A stretch of DNA of 64,000 nucleotides, from assembly GCA_035308565.1 (NCBI GenBank), contig DATGGK010000182.1, positions 7,371 to 71,370 on the forward strand, given 5' to 3'. The stretch comes from JANXLS01 sp035308565. GTDB taxonomy: Bacteria > Planctomycetota > SZUA-567 > H5-PLA8. The notes under the pieces were generated by a model that saw only the letters and a program-made list of their open reading frames with translations, did no database searches and was not told the DNA's origin. The translations under genes were made by a program, and so were the position numbers. Positions 52,349 through 60,404 of the stretch are shown here, piece after piece (position 1 is the stretch's first letter; every line of letters starts with the position of its first letter).

Positions 52349-53233
52349 TCACGTCTTCGGGTGCAAAAACCCCTTGCTCTCCAAAAACTCCATGAACCGA
52401 TCCGGCCAGCCGGCGAGTGCGCCTTTCATTCCCGGACGTAAACCGAAACCGTGCCCACCCGTCGAATAGATATGCAGTTCCGCCGTGGCCTTCGCGCGCT
52501 TGAAGCGCAGATACGCTTCCGCCAAACCTTCCGAAATATCCTGGCGATCATAGGCCGAGCACGCAAAAAAGGCGGGCGCCGTATCTTTTTCAAGCGGCTG
52601 GATGTCGCCGGAGCGGCCCGGATAAATCAGGCCTTGAAACGCGGGCTTTGAATTGAGTTTGTCGATTGGATCGGCGGCGTCGGCTTTGCCTTCGCCGGGT
52701 TTCATGCAGGCTTGCGCGACCAATTCGCCGCCCGCTGAAAAACCGATGGCGCCCAGCCGCGCGGGATCGATGCCCCATTCGGCCGCGCGCGAGCGAATCA
52801 AACGCATCGCGCGCTGCGCGTCCGGCACGGCGTGGTCCATGATCGTGTACGTCGAGCCTTCTTCGCGCGCGAGGCGGTGCTTCAGCACAAATGCCGCGAC
52901 GCCGTGATCCGCGAACCACTGGGCTACGAACACGCCCTCGTGATCGACGCACAACATGCGATGCCCGCCGCCGGGAATCACGAGCACGCCCACGCCGGTC
53001 GCTTTTTCTTTCGCGGGCAGAAACGGCGTGATCGATGGCTTGTGAATGGAGGACACTTGGCGTTCGCCGTTCGCGGATGTCTTCACGATTTCGGGCGCGT
53101 TCTTGCCTTCGGAGCCGGGCGCGCCGTTGGGCCAGAGCAATATTTCCTGCGGAGCATCGGCGCCATATAAAATTGCGGAGGAGAGCGCCAGGAGGAGAAT
53201 AATTTTAAGCATCGATTTGATCGCGCGGCTCAT
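52349..53233 (-). CDS. Exported alpha/beta hydrolase (BD-FAE/acetyl esterase-like)
   Basis: A 294-residue protein with a signal peptide (residues 1-25). Esterase features: oxyanion region VLVIPGGGHRML, nucleophile elbow GFSAGG, acid in YDRQDIS and His in STGGHGFG. Relatives act on acetylated or feruloylated polysaccharides. GGAG is suitably spaced before ATG 53233. The gene is followed by nothing on its strand and converges on the ParE toxin. Confidence 0.87.
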   Translation of the reverse strand: MSRAIKSMLKIILLLALSSAILYGADAPQEILLWPNGAPGSEGKNAPEIVKTSANGERQVSSIHKPSITPFLPAKEKATGVGVLVIPGGGHRMLCVDHEGVFVAQWFADHGVAAFVLKHRLAREEGSTYTIMDHAVPDAQRAMRLIRSRAAEWGIDPARLGAIGFSAGGELVAQACMKPGEGKADAADPIDKLNSKPAFQGLIYPGRSGDIQPLEKDTAPAFFACSAYDRQDISEGLAEAYLRFKRAKATAELHIYSTGGHGFGLRPGMKGALAGWPDRFMEFLESKGFLHPKT

Positions 53234-53286
53234 GAAAGAATCTCCAATCGAAATGTGTATGGCACATACACCGCGTTATTGATCTG

Positions 53287-53320
53287 AAAAAAAGGCTGGA
53301 GCGCAATGCACTCCAGCCTT
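53287..53320 (-). terminator. Rho-independent terminator on the minus strand
   Basis: AAGGCTGGAG (53292-53301), a 9-base loop, and CTCCAGCCTT (53311-53320) form a perfect 10-bp stem. Read on the minus strand the stem is followed by seven T bases (53287-53293 as A on the plus strand). It lies 35 bases after the stop of the TIGR03067 gene and ends the minus-strand run that starts upstream. Confidence 0.9.
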
Positions 53321-53354
53321 GCCCGAAACTCAATCTACACCGAATTACCCGGCG

Positions 53355-53792
53355 CTACTTCTTCCGCTTCAACACCAGAAAATCAATCTTCGATCCCGCC
53401 GCCGATTCAAACGCCTCCGGCCTCTTTTCCCCTGGGTCGGACGAGGTCAATTTTAGCGTGTCGCCATCCAGTTCGTAAATGCCCAGCTCGACCTTGTCTT
53501 TCTGATCGCCGTCCACGTGCGTCAAATCGATGTGTTTCGGTTTCTGCTCGCCGTCCAATTTGAACGTCACGGTGCTGACGGCTTCGTCCTTCAGCTTCAT
53601 CTGCATCTTGTTTCCCGTGATCACCATTGTGATGTCTTTCAATTGCTCCGCGGGCTGCTTCTCGCCCTTGGATGTGACCGATTCGATCGTCCAACTGCCT
53701 TCCATCTTCTTCGCGTCTTCATCTTCCGCGCGCGCAGCGCACGCGCAAACGATCAATGCCAGGACGGCAAACTGCAGAGCGATTCTCCTCAT
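53355..53792 (-). CDS. TIGR03067 domain exported protein
   Basis: A 145-residue protein with a signal peptide (residues 1-22). MEGSWTIESVTSKGEK, then GIYELDGDTLKLTSSDPGEKRPEAFES is the signature of the TIGR03067 family, lipocalin-like proteins abundant in planctomycetes. Function unknown. AAGGAGGTG before the ATG is a strong ribosome binding site. A clean terminator follows. Confidence 0.88.
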   Translation of the reverse strand: MRRIALQFAVLALIVCACAARAEDEDAKKMEGSWTIESVTSKGEKQPAEQLKDITMVITGNKMQMKLKDEAVSTVTFKLDGEQKPKHIDLTHVDGDQKDKVELGIYELDGDTLKLTSSDPGEKRPEAFESAAGSKIDFLVLKRKK

Positions 53793-53830
53793 GGCCCACC
53801 TCCTTGTAAGGGTTATCGAACACGTGCCGT

Positions 53831-54736
53831 TCAGTGCACTCGCACCAATTCCATCAATTCCCGATAGCGTCCGTCAATCTGTTCGCGGCTCGTACGCCGC
53901 AGCGAATCCAGCGAAAAATCTTCGCACGTGTAGCTTGCCACGACCGTTCCGTACGCCACGGCGCGCCGCAGCGCGTCGCCGTTGACGCTGCCGTGCGCCG
54001 CCAGATAGCCCATGATTCCGCCGGCAAAAGTATCGCCCGCGCCCGTCGGATCAATCACAATTTCCAGCGGGTACGCTGGCAGCGCGAAGTTTCCATTCTT
54101 CGAGACGACCAGCGCGCCGTGCTCGCCTTTTTTGATGATCACCGTCGCGGGGCCTTTTTGCTGAATCATTTTTCCCGCGCGCAGCAACTCGCGTTCATCG
54201 GTGTAAAGCCGAGCTTCGCTGTCGTTCATCACAATCGCGTCGATTTGAGAAAGTAATCTGTCCAAATCGGGCCGCGCGATTTCGATCCACAAATTCATTG
54301 TGTCGGCGGCGACGAAGGCCGGGCGTTTCTTCAATTGCTCCAGTGTCTTTAACTGCACCGCCGGCGTCGCATTCGCCAAAAAAACGAATTCCGAATTCGC
54401 GTAATCCGCGGGCACTTTCGGATCGAACGAGCCGAGCACGTTCAGTTCCACTTCGAGCGTGTCGCGGTCGATCATGTTTTCGTGGTATTTGCCGCTCCAG
54501 CGGAACGTTTCGCCATCGGCGACTTCCAAGCCGCTCAAGTCGATGTTGCGCTCGGCCATCAGTGCGCGGTGCCGCGCGGGAAAATCCTTTCCGACGACGC
54601 CGACCAGCGCCACTTTCGTGAAGTAGCTCGCCGCATACGCGAAATAAACCGCCGATCCGCCGAGCACGTTTTCGCGCCGCGCCGTGGGCGTCTCCACCGT
54701 GTCGATGCCAATCGATCCCACCACAAGCAAGCTCAT
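53831..54736 (-). CDS. PfkB-family carbohydrate kinase
   Basis: A 301-residue ribokinase-fold enzyme that phosphorylates a sugar or nucleoside with ATP. The N-terminal GSIGIDTVETP...NVLGGSAVYFAYAAS and the C-terminal anion-hole motif DPTGAGDTFAGGIMGYLA (catalytic Asp in GAGD) are both intact. The N-terminal GGSA and the missing typical sugar loop resemble the branch annotated as sugar kinases of unknown substrate. GAAGGAGA precedes the ATG. It starts 13 bases after the Ser/Thr kinase gene, in the same operon. Confidence 0.9.
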   Translation of the reverse strand: MSLLVVGSIGIDTVETPTARRENVLGGSAVYFAYAASYFTKVALVGVVGKDFPARHRALMAERNIDLSGLEVADGETFRWSGKYHENMIDRDTLEVELNVLGSFDPKVPADYANSEFVFLANATPAVQLKTLEQLKKRPAFVAADTMNLWIEIARPDLDRLLSQIDAIVMNDSEARLYTDERELLRAGKMIQQKGPATVIIKKGEHGALVVSKNGNFALPAYPLEIVIDPTGAGDTFAGGIMGYLAAHGSVNGDALRRAVAYGTVVASYTCEDFSLDSLRRTSREQIDGRYRELMELVRVH

Positions 54737-54749
54737 TCGATCTCCTTCG

Positions 54750-56072
54750 TTATTTTGTCACCGCCGGATTATTTTTCTTCGGTTGATTTCTGTGCGACGA
54801 TACGACGCCGTAGATCAGTGCAAGCGCGAGAATGCTGACCACGACGACAATCACAAGAATTGTGGACGACGATTCCTCGCGGCGTCTTCGGATTCGTTTC
54901 TTTCGCCCCACCGCGGGCAGTGCAGCTTTCGCGGAATCCTCATCGCGCGGAATGCGCGACATCTGGTCGCGCGTCTTCGCCATCGGCGTGCCGTCCTGGC
55001 GCGTGCTGGAAAGGCAGCGGTCGATGTCGCGGATCAAATCGTCTGCGTTTGTGTAGCGGTCCTCCGGATTTTTCTGCAAGCACTTCAGCACCAGCCGCGC
55101 CGTGGCCTGCGAGACCGATGGTTCCAGCGAGCGCGGATTCGTCGGCGCGTCCGTGATGTGCCGAGCCATGATCACCGCGGCCGTTGGGCCGGTGAAGGGA
55201 ATCTGTCCGGTCAGCGCGTGAAACAGCGTTCCGCCGAGCGAATAAAAATCGGTCGCCGGCGTCATCTCTTTTCCGCGCGCCTGTTCCGGCGCCATGTAAA
55301 AGGGCGTGCCGATGGCCTGCCCCGTACGCGTTGCGCCGGTTTCGTCGGCGACGGTTTCGCGCGCAAGGCCAAGGTCCGCGAGTTTCGCGACGCCGCGGTT
55401 GCGATCGACCAGCACGTTGTCGGGCTTCACGTCGCGGTGCAGAATGTTGTTTTCGTGCGCGTGCTTGAGGGCCAGCGCAATCTGGCGGATGATTTTCAGC
55501 GCCTCTTTTTCATCCAGCTTCCCGCCTTTGCGCCGCATGAATTGGCCGAGCGTTTCGCCATCGACGAACTCCATCGCGAAATAGTAGTAGCCGTCGGCGT
55601 GGCCGGCGTCGATGCCCGTGATGATGTTGGGATGGTTGAGCCGCGCGATCGCGCGTGCCTCGCGCTCGAAGCGGTCGCGAAAATCCGGATTGGCCGCGTT
55701 GCGCGGCGAAAGCACTTTCACCGCCACGTCGCGGTCCATCGACAACTGCTTTGCGCGAAACACGGCGCCCATTCCGCCTTCGCCCAGCTTCGAAATCAAT
55801 TCATAATCGCCGATGCGTTTTTTTCCGACGCGCTGATTTTTGATGCATTGGTCGAGTTCGTCGCTGGTGAGAAATTTCCGTTCGACCAGCACTTCGCCCA
55901 GCCGCTTGCGCAATCCCGCGCGCGCGTACTGCGCCTGCGCTTCCGCGGCCAGCGACACCTGTGCTTCGGTCGCGAAGCCCATGCGCACGGCCACGCGGCC
56001 GATCGATTCGACGTCCGCGTTCTCCTGTTTTGCGGGTTCGGACGCCGCGTGTTGAGTGGCGATGTCGTCCAT
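54750..56072 (-). CDS. Membrane-anchored Hanks-type Ser/Thr protein kinase
   Basis: A 440-residue protein. Residues about 20-85 (GRVAVRMGFATEAQVSLA, LGEVLVERKFLTSDELDQCI) resemble the N-terminal domain of type II secretion ATPases, a fusion common in planctomycetal kinases. The kinase domain spans about 92-355 with GEGGMG loop, VAVKVL lysine, ILHRDVKPDNVL catalytic loop and APEQARG activation segment end; the metal-binding motif is DLG rather than DFG. A basic stretch and one membrane segment (SSTILVIVVVVSILALALIYG) anchor it at the C-terminus, with no extracellular sensor domain. ATG 56072 is six bases past the radical SAM stop. Confidence 0.92.
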   Translation of the reverse strand: MDDIATQHAASEPAKQENADVESIGRVAVRMGFATEAQVSLAAEAQAQYARAGLRKRLGEVLVERKFLTSDELDQCIKNQRVGKKRIGDYELISKLGEGGMGAVFRAKQLSMDRDVAVKVLSPRNAANPDFRDRFEREARAIARLNHPNIITGIDAGHADGYYYFAMEFVDGETLGQFMRRKGGKLDEKEALKIIRQIALALKHAHENNILHRDVKPDNVLVDRNRGVAKLADLGLARETVADETGATRTGQAIGTPFYMAPEQARGKEMTPATDFYSLGGTLFHALTGQIPFTGPTAAVIMARHITDAPTNPRSLEPSVSQATARLVLKCLQKNPEDRYTNADDLIRDIDRCLSSTRQDGTPMAKTRDQMSRIPRDEDSAKAALPAVGRKKRIRRRREESSSTILVIVVVVSILALALIYGVVSSHRNQPKKNNPAVTK

Positions 56073-56077
56073 GCGCG

Positions 56078-57028
56078 TCAATCCGAATTAATTTTGCAGA
56101 CCGCGCAAATCGGCAGGTTTGAAAATTCGGCCGCGAGGTATTCGCGGCGCAGTTGCGTCGCCCACGGCCCGTTCCAGATTTCGTACACGCTCTGCTCGTG
56201 CACGTTGCCCAGCTTCACTTCGCGCTTATAGTCCACGCAGCAGATCACCGCCTGCCCCTCCCACGTCAGCACCATTGTGTGAAACGGGCGGCGGCAGGTT
56301 GTGTTCGGCTTCATCTCTTCGGTGTCGCCGAGGTCCGTCATGTCTTTCATGTCGAGCTGATCGCCGCGGTTGTCCATGTCGATCACGTGCATCTCAAAGC
56401 CTTCCGCCTCCCAGCGCTTCGTCATCGCCGGCACTTCAGGCGCGACCAATTTCGTCTTCACCGTATTCACGCGCACGCGCAGTTTGCGTTTGATCTCCGG
56501 ATGTTCGCGCAGCCATGTGCAGAAATAATCGAGATGCGCCATCGTCTTCTCAAATGGCAGCACCATGATTTTTTCGTAGACTTCCTTCGACTCGCCGTTG
56601 ATCGACAAAAAGATTTCGTTGACCAATTCGCCGCCGACGAGTTCCTCGATCTTTTGCGCATTCAGCAGCGACGCATTCGTCGTCAGATTGCGCACCGATT
56701 CAGGACAGTATTTTTTGAGGATCGCGTATTTTTCGCCGAGCGTCTGATCCATCAGCGGCTCGTTGTCGAGGCACAAAATAAAGCGCTCGACGCCGCGCCC
56801 CGCGCATTCCTTGGCGATTTTCTCGAACGTCGCGGTGCTCATGCGCCCGCGCGGCAGTTCATCCTTCAATTGCGGATACTGGCAGAACACGCACCCCGCG
56901 TTGCAGCCGAACTGCGTCTCGACGAGGATGGTTTTCGGAAAGTCCGGCACGGGCTTGCGAAAAATACGGTTGCGCACGCGCTCCAGCACATTCGTTTCAT
57001 CGCCCGGATAATAATACCATCGCGCCAA
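56078..57028 (-). CDS. Radical SAM/SPASM domain protein
   Basis: A 316-residue protein. CNAGCVFC (CxxxCxxC) binds the 4Fe-4S cluster that cleaves S-adenosylmethionine. The C-terminal SPASM-like region has CRRPFHTMVLTWEG, VICCVDYK, LGNVHEQSVYEIWNG and a last CAVC for an auxiliary cluster. Members modify peptides or small molecules; substrate unknown. It is the first gene of the unit radical SAM - kinase - PfkB on the minus strand. No small precursor peptide gene is apparent beside it. Confidence 0.9.
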   Translation of the reverse strand: MARWYYYPGDETNVLERVRNRIFRKPVPDFPKTILVETQFGCNAGCVFCQYPQLKDELPRGRMSTATFEKIAKECAGRGVERFILCLDNEPLMDQTLGEKYAILKKYCPESVRNLTTNASLLNAQKIEELVGGELVNEIFLSINGESKEVYEKIMVLPFEKTMAHLDYFCTWLREHPEIKRKLRVRVNTVKTKLVAPEVPAMTKRWEAEGFEMHVIDMDNRGDQLDMKDMTDLGDTEEMKPNTTCRRPFHTMVLTWEGQAVICCVDYKREVKLGNVHEQSVYEIWNGPWATQLRREYLAAEFSNLPICAVCKINSD

Positions 57029-57167
57029 AGCCGCGGCTCCCGATTGAGGCTTGTTTTTAATTCGGACGAATCATAGCCGAAAAAGGCGGTGAGGCAAGCG
57101 GGAAGGAAGAGGGGTTTGCGCGCGTGCGTTTCGTAATGGGTGGGCTTCCCATCCGCTGCGGATGCCG

Positions 57168-58172
57168 TTACTTTTCTTTTGGCACATTTTTCTTGAAATA
57201 CTCGGCCGTTCTGCGCAGGCCCTCGTCGTTTGAAACGATGGGGCGGTAGCCAAAATCGCGGCGCGCTTTGCTGATGTCGTAATAATGCGAACAGGAGAGC
57301 GCTTTGGAGAGGAAGCGCGTCATGGGCGGTTCTTTTCGGCGGCGGATGAGCCAGAAAAGATTTTCGAAACAGAATCCGGCGGCATAGGCGAGCGCGACTG
57401 GGGCGCGTTTTTTTGCGGGCTCAACGCTGACGCGCTTTAGAAATTCGTTGATCCACGGCCAAAGTTCGACCGGCTGGCCGTCGGAGATGAAATAGGCCTG
57501 GCCCGCGACGCGCTTGGGCGTCATCGCGTCGCTGGCAAGCAGATGGGCGGCGGCGGCGTTCTCGACGTAGGTGAGATCGACTTTGTTTTCGCCGCGGCCG
57601 ACGATGCGCAGCTTTTTTTTCAGCGCGCGTTCGATCAAGCGCGGCAGCAGATGATTGTCGCGCGGACCCCAAATCAAATGCGGGCGAAGCGCGCAGGCTT
57701 GCAATCCGTCGCGCCCACTGTTTTCGAGCACGATCGATTCCGCATGGGCTTTGGTTTGCGAATAGATGTTGTAAAAGCGTTGAGGGTACGGCGTGTCTTC
57801 GTTGATTCCGCATTCGTCTTTCATGTCGAAGACGACGCTGGGCGAACTGGTGAAAATCAGCTTTGGCACGCCGCGCCGCTTGCAGGCGTCGATGATGTGG
57901 CGCGTGCCCTGTACGTTGATCGCGTGAAAAAGTTTTCGATCGCCCCAGATGCCCGGCAGCGCGGCGGCGTGAAAGACAGCGTCCATGCCCATGCACGCGC
58001 CGACGCAATCGGGCTCGCTGCGGATGTCGCCTTGCACGCACTCGGCGCCGAGCGCTTCGACATCCGGGTAGCGGTTGCGTGCAAGCACGCGCACGCGGTC
58101 GCCGCGGCTGACGAGCAGTTCAACAATCGCGCGGCCCAAAAATCCGCCGCCGCCGGTCACGAGGGCTTTCAT
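57168..58172 (-). CDS. oleD: OleD-like 2-alkyl-3-oxoalkanoate reductase (SDR/3beta-HSD family)
   Basis: Reduces the keto acid made by OleA to a beta-hydroxy acid with NADPH in long-chain olefin synthesis. The 334-residue protein has the GGGGFLG nucleotide-binding start, VFHAAALPGIWGD, TSSPSVVF and the YSQTK catalytic motif (YxxxK). The opening MKALVTGGGGFLG and GIWGD are very OleD-like. The start codon directly follows a heptamer repeat array and lacks a ribosome binding site. OleC precedes it on the same strand. Confidence 0.83.
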   Translation of the reverse strand: MKALVTGGGGFLGRAIVELLVSRGDRVRVLARNRYPDVEALGAECVQGDIRSEPDCVGACMGMDAVFHAAALPGIWGDRKLFHAINVQGTRHIIDACKRRGVPKLIFTSSPSVVFDMKDECGINEDTPYPQRFYNIYSQTKAHAESIVLENSGRDGLQACALRPHLIWGPRDNHLLPRLIERALKKKLRIVGRGENKVDLTYVENAAAAHLLASDAMTPKRVAGQAYFISDGQPVELWPWINEFLKRVSVEPAKKRAPVALAYAAGFCFENLFWLIRRRKEPPMTRFLSKALSCSHYYDISKARRDFGYRPIVSNDEGLRRTAEYFKKNVPKEK

Positions 58173-58173
58173 A

Positions 58174-58204
58174 AGTGCTGAGTGCTAAGTCCTGAGTGCT
58201 GAGT
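58174..58204. repeat. Array of 7-bp repeats between oleC and oleD
   Basis: Four heptamers (GTGCTGA, GTGCTAA, GTCCTGA, GTGCTGA) occupy half of the 73-base gap and reach the oleD start codon on the minus strand. Same family as 10746, 36074 and 43345. Confidence 0.8.
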
Positions 58205-58245
58205 TGTTGGGAGCAAAACGCGGAGCGCTGAGCCGGTACTGCATG

Positions 58246-59904
58246 TTATCGTGCGGATGCCGCCCATTTGCTCAGGTACTCGCGATCGATTTTGGCGTTG
58301 TGACGTACGTCCACGGGAAATTGTTTTTTGTAAAAAAACAGCAGCGCGATGTCCGCGGACAATGGCTCCTTTTTCCAAGCTTCTGAGATTTTCGTTTGTA
58401 CACCGCGCGCGCGGATTTGCCCGGTCAATTCCACGACCAGCGCGGGGCGCTTCGCGTCCGGCGCGCCGATTCCAACGAGTGCAGCGCGAGTTTCGAGCGA
58501 CAGTTTTGTGCGCAGAAATTCTTCGAAAATAGCCTCGCAGCAGACGCTGTAATACGCGCGTCCATTCTGCGCGGTGACGCGGTGCGCTTTGCGCCCGCAG
58601 AACCAGATGCGGCCGGCTTCGTCTTCGTAACCCATGTCACCCATGCGGTGCCAGAAATCGCCGCTCGTCGGGTCGCCGATTTTGCTCTTCGCGGTTTCGT
58701 CGGGCATCTCGAAATATTCTTTTGTGACGACTGGACCTTTGACGACGATCTCGCCGATTTCGCCGCGCGCAAGTTCAGGAGCGGCGGCACTCCTGCCGCC
58801 GTTTGTTTCGCGCTCGCCAATGATCTTCACCGCCATTCCTAATAGGGGCTTTCCGACGCAATAGCCCCTGCCCTGACGCGTCAGAGCCCAGGTCTCGTTG
58901 AGCACATCCGAACCGCGAATCGAACACACCGGCAGCGCTTCGGTCGCGCCATACGGAATGAACACGTCCGCGCCGGGCGCGAGGATTTTTGCGAACGGGG
59001 CGAGCACTTCGCCGCGCACTGGCGCGCCGGCCATCAAAATGCGCTTGAGGCTCGGCAGCGTCACACGGCGCTCAATGCAGCGCGGCCCCACGCGTTTCCA
59101 AATCGCCGGCGAGCCGAACGAATACGTCACGCGATGGCGCGTGATCGCGTCGATGATTTTGTCCGGATCGCATTGCGCGGGACGCGAGGGATTCATGTCG
59201 GGAATCACCGACGTGACGCCGAGCGCCGTCGAAAACAGCGCGAAGAGCGGGAAGGCGGGGAGGTCGATTTCGCCGGGCTGGATTTGGAAATGCTCGCGGA
59301 TGAGTTCGACTTGCGCGCCGAACATGCCGTGTTCGTAGCAGACGCCTTTGGGGATGCCGGTGCCGCCGGAGGTGAAGAGGATCGCGGCGAGGGAATCGGG
59401 ATGCGTTGCGGCGACCGGAAACGATCCCTGCTTCGCGCCATCCCGCTTGAATTTTTTCACGCGCGGCCCGGCGCACAACCAATTCAGCCAGCTTCGGCCA
59501 ATGAGGAATTTCGTTTTCACCGAATCAGGCAATTTGCCAAGCAGGATATGCGCAAGCGCGACGGCAATTACGGCCTGCGGTCGCGCACGATTCACACAAT
59601 TGAGCAGGTTCTTTCGCCCCATGCCTGGGTCGATCAGCACGGGCACTGCGCCGATTTTGAAGAGCGCGAAGGTGAGTGCGATGAAATCCAATCCAGGCCG
59701 CACCGCCAACAGTGTGCGATGGCCGGGTTTGATTCCGTGTACGGTCAAGCCCCAGGCGAGCGCGTCGCTTTCGGCGTCGAGTTGTGCGAAGGTCAGATGC
59801 GTGCGGCCTTGTTCGTCGGGCGCGTGTTCACAGATGACCGCCGCGCGGTCGGGCGCGGCGCGGGCCATTTCGGGGAGGAATTGGACGATGTTGAACGGAT
59901 TCAC
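58246..59904 (-). CDS. oleC: OleC-like AMP-dependent beta-lactone synthetase
   Basis: ATP-dependent conversion of a 2-alkyl-3-hydroxy acid to a beta-lactone on the olefin route. The 552-residue protein belongs to the adenylate-forming family: LFTSGGTGIPKGV phosphate loop, YGATEALPV, and the C-terminal RMGDMGYEDEAGRIWFCGRK hinge. VLIDPGMGRKNLLNC is the part most specific to OleC. It starts with GTG and no clear ribosome binding site. Residues TNGGRSAAAPELA, just before GEIGEIVVKG, are encoded by a palindromic repeat. OleA and OleB are not in the window. Confidence 0.86.
   Translation of the reverse strand: MNPFNIVQFLPEMARAAPDRAAVICEHAPDEQGRTHLTFAQLDAESDALAWGLTVHGIKPGHRTLLAVRPGLDFIALTFALFKIGAVPVLIDPGMGRKNLLNCVNRARPQAVIAVALAHILLGKLPDSVKTKFLIGRSWLNWLCAGPRVKKFKRDGAKQGSFPVAATHPDSLAAILFTSGGTGIPKGVCYEHGMFGAQVELIREHFQIQPGEIDLPAFPLFALFSTALGVTSVIPDMNPSRPAQCDPDKIIDAITRHRVTYSFGSPAIWKRVGPRCIERRVTLPSLKRILMAGAPVRGEVLAPFAKILAPGADVFIPYGATEALPVCSIRGSDVLNETWALTRQGRGYCVGKPLLGMAVKIIGERETNGGRSAAAPELARGEIGEIVVKGPVVTKEYFEMPDETAKSKIGDPTSGDFWHRMGDMGYEDEAGRIWFCGRKAHRVTAQNGRAYYSVCCEAIFEEFLRTKLSLETRAALVGIGAPDAKRPALVVELTGQIRARGVQTKISEAWKKEPLSADIALLFFYKKQFPVDVRHNAKIDREYLSKWAASAR
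58778..58806. repeat. REP palindrome inside oleC
   Basis: GGCGGCA-CTCC-TGCCGCC hairpin at 58783-58800 within GGAGCGGCGGCACTCCTG. It matches the left end of the REPIN at 38954 and reads through in frame on the minus strand as NGGRSAAAPE. Confidence 0.85.
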
Positions 59905-59929
59905 AAGACGAACTATAGACGTTCGCTGG

Positions 59930-60052
59930 TTAGTTTCCCTGAAATTCCGGAGGCGTCATGGTCAGAATCATGCTGATGCGCAGGTGCTCGTCCGGTAAGA
60001 GAGCATGGTCTGTAATTTTCCAGACCAGGTTTTGGCGTTCGCTGAACATCAT
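59930..60052 (-). CDS. Possible small protein, 40 residues
   Basis: A short open frame, MMFSERQNLVWKITDHAL continuing to MTPPEFQGN, between the zinc-ribbon gene (10 bases upstream) and oleC (25 bases downstream), all on the minus strand. Its composition looks protein-like, unlike the other frames here, but there is no ribosome binding site and no family is recognised. It could also be the tail of a lost gene. Confidence 0.35.
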   Translation of the reverse strand: MMFSERQNLVWKITDHALLPDEHLRISMILTMTPPEFQGN

Positions 60053-60062
60053 CGATTTCGCG

Positions 60063-60290
60063 TTACGCGTCGGCGTCTTCGGAGGGCTGCGCCGCGCCGG
60101 GTGTTTGCGCTTGTTTGGCGCGCGCGCGGCGGCGGATGAAATCGGGGCTGGGCGTGTGGCCTTTCTTTCCGCAGCAGGGGCAGATGTCTTCTTCTTCGAT
60201 CGTAAAATGGATGCAGCGCGGGTTGCGGCATTCAACGCTGTTGAAGCCGATGTAGGCGCCGGGAGTGTTGCAGACGGGACAGTTGGCCAT
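60063..60290 (-). CDS. Small zinc-ribbon protein
   Basis: A 75-residue protein with three Cys pairs: CPVCN near the start, CRNPRC in the middle and CPCCGKKGH after that, giving one or two zinc sites. The C-terminal tail is Arg/Ala-rich. Possibly nucleic-acid binding. It may be co-transcribed with oleC. Confidence 0.65.
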   Translation of the reverse strand: MANCPVCNTPGAYIGFNSVECRNPRCIHFTIEEEDICPCCGKKGHTPSPDFIRRRARAKQAQTPGAAQPSEDADA

Positions 60291-60295
60291 GGGTT

Positions 60296-60404
60296 AAAAT
60301 TCAAAATTCAAAATTCAAAATCTAAAGTTTCAGGGTTTCTGAGTTTCAACGTTTCAGGGGTTCTTGGTTTCGGGTTTCACGGGTTCAGGTTTCACGGGTT
60401 CAGT
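60296..60404. repeat. Two 7-bp repeat arrays (AAAATTC and GTTTCAG/GTTTCAC)
   Basis: AAAATTC occurs three to four times at 60296-60322, followed by a worn array of GTTTCAG, GTTTCAA, GTTTCGG and GTTTCAC units from 60327. The second array runs past 60354 into the 3' coding end of the next gene, where it encodes the repeating PVKPEPVKPE tail. Confidence 0.75.

Noticed and set aside
54684..56231. 515-codon plus-strand open frame across the kinase gene
   Set aside because: Shadow of the minus-strand Ser/Thr kinase, whose catalytic motifs are intact; the plus-strand translation is low-complexity Arg/Ala/His.
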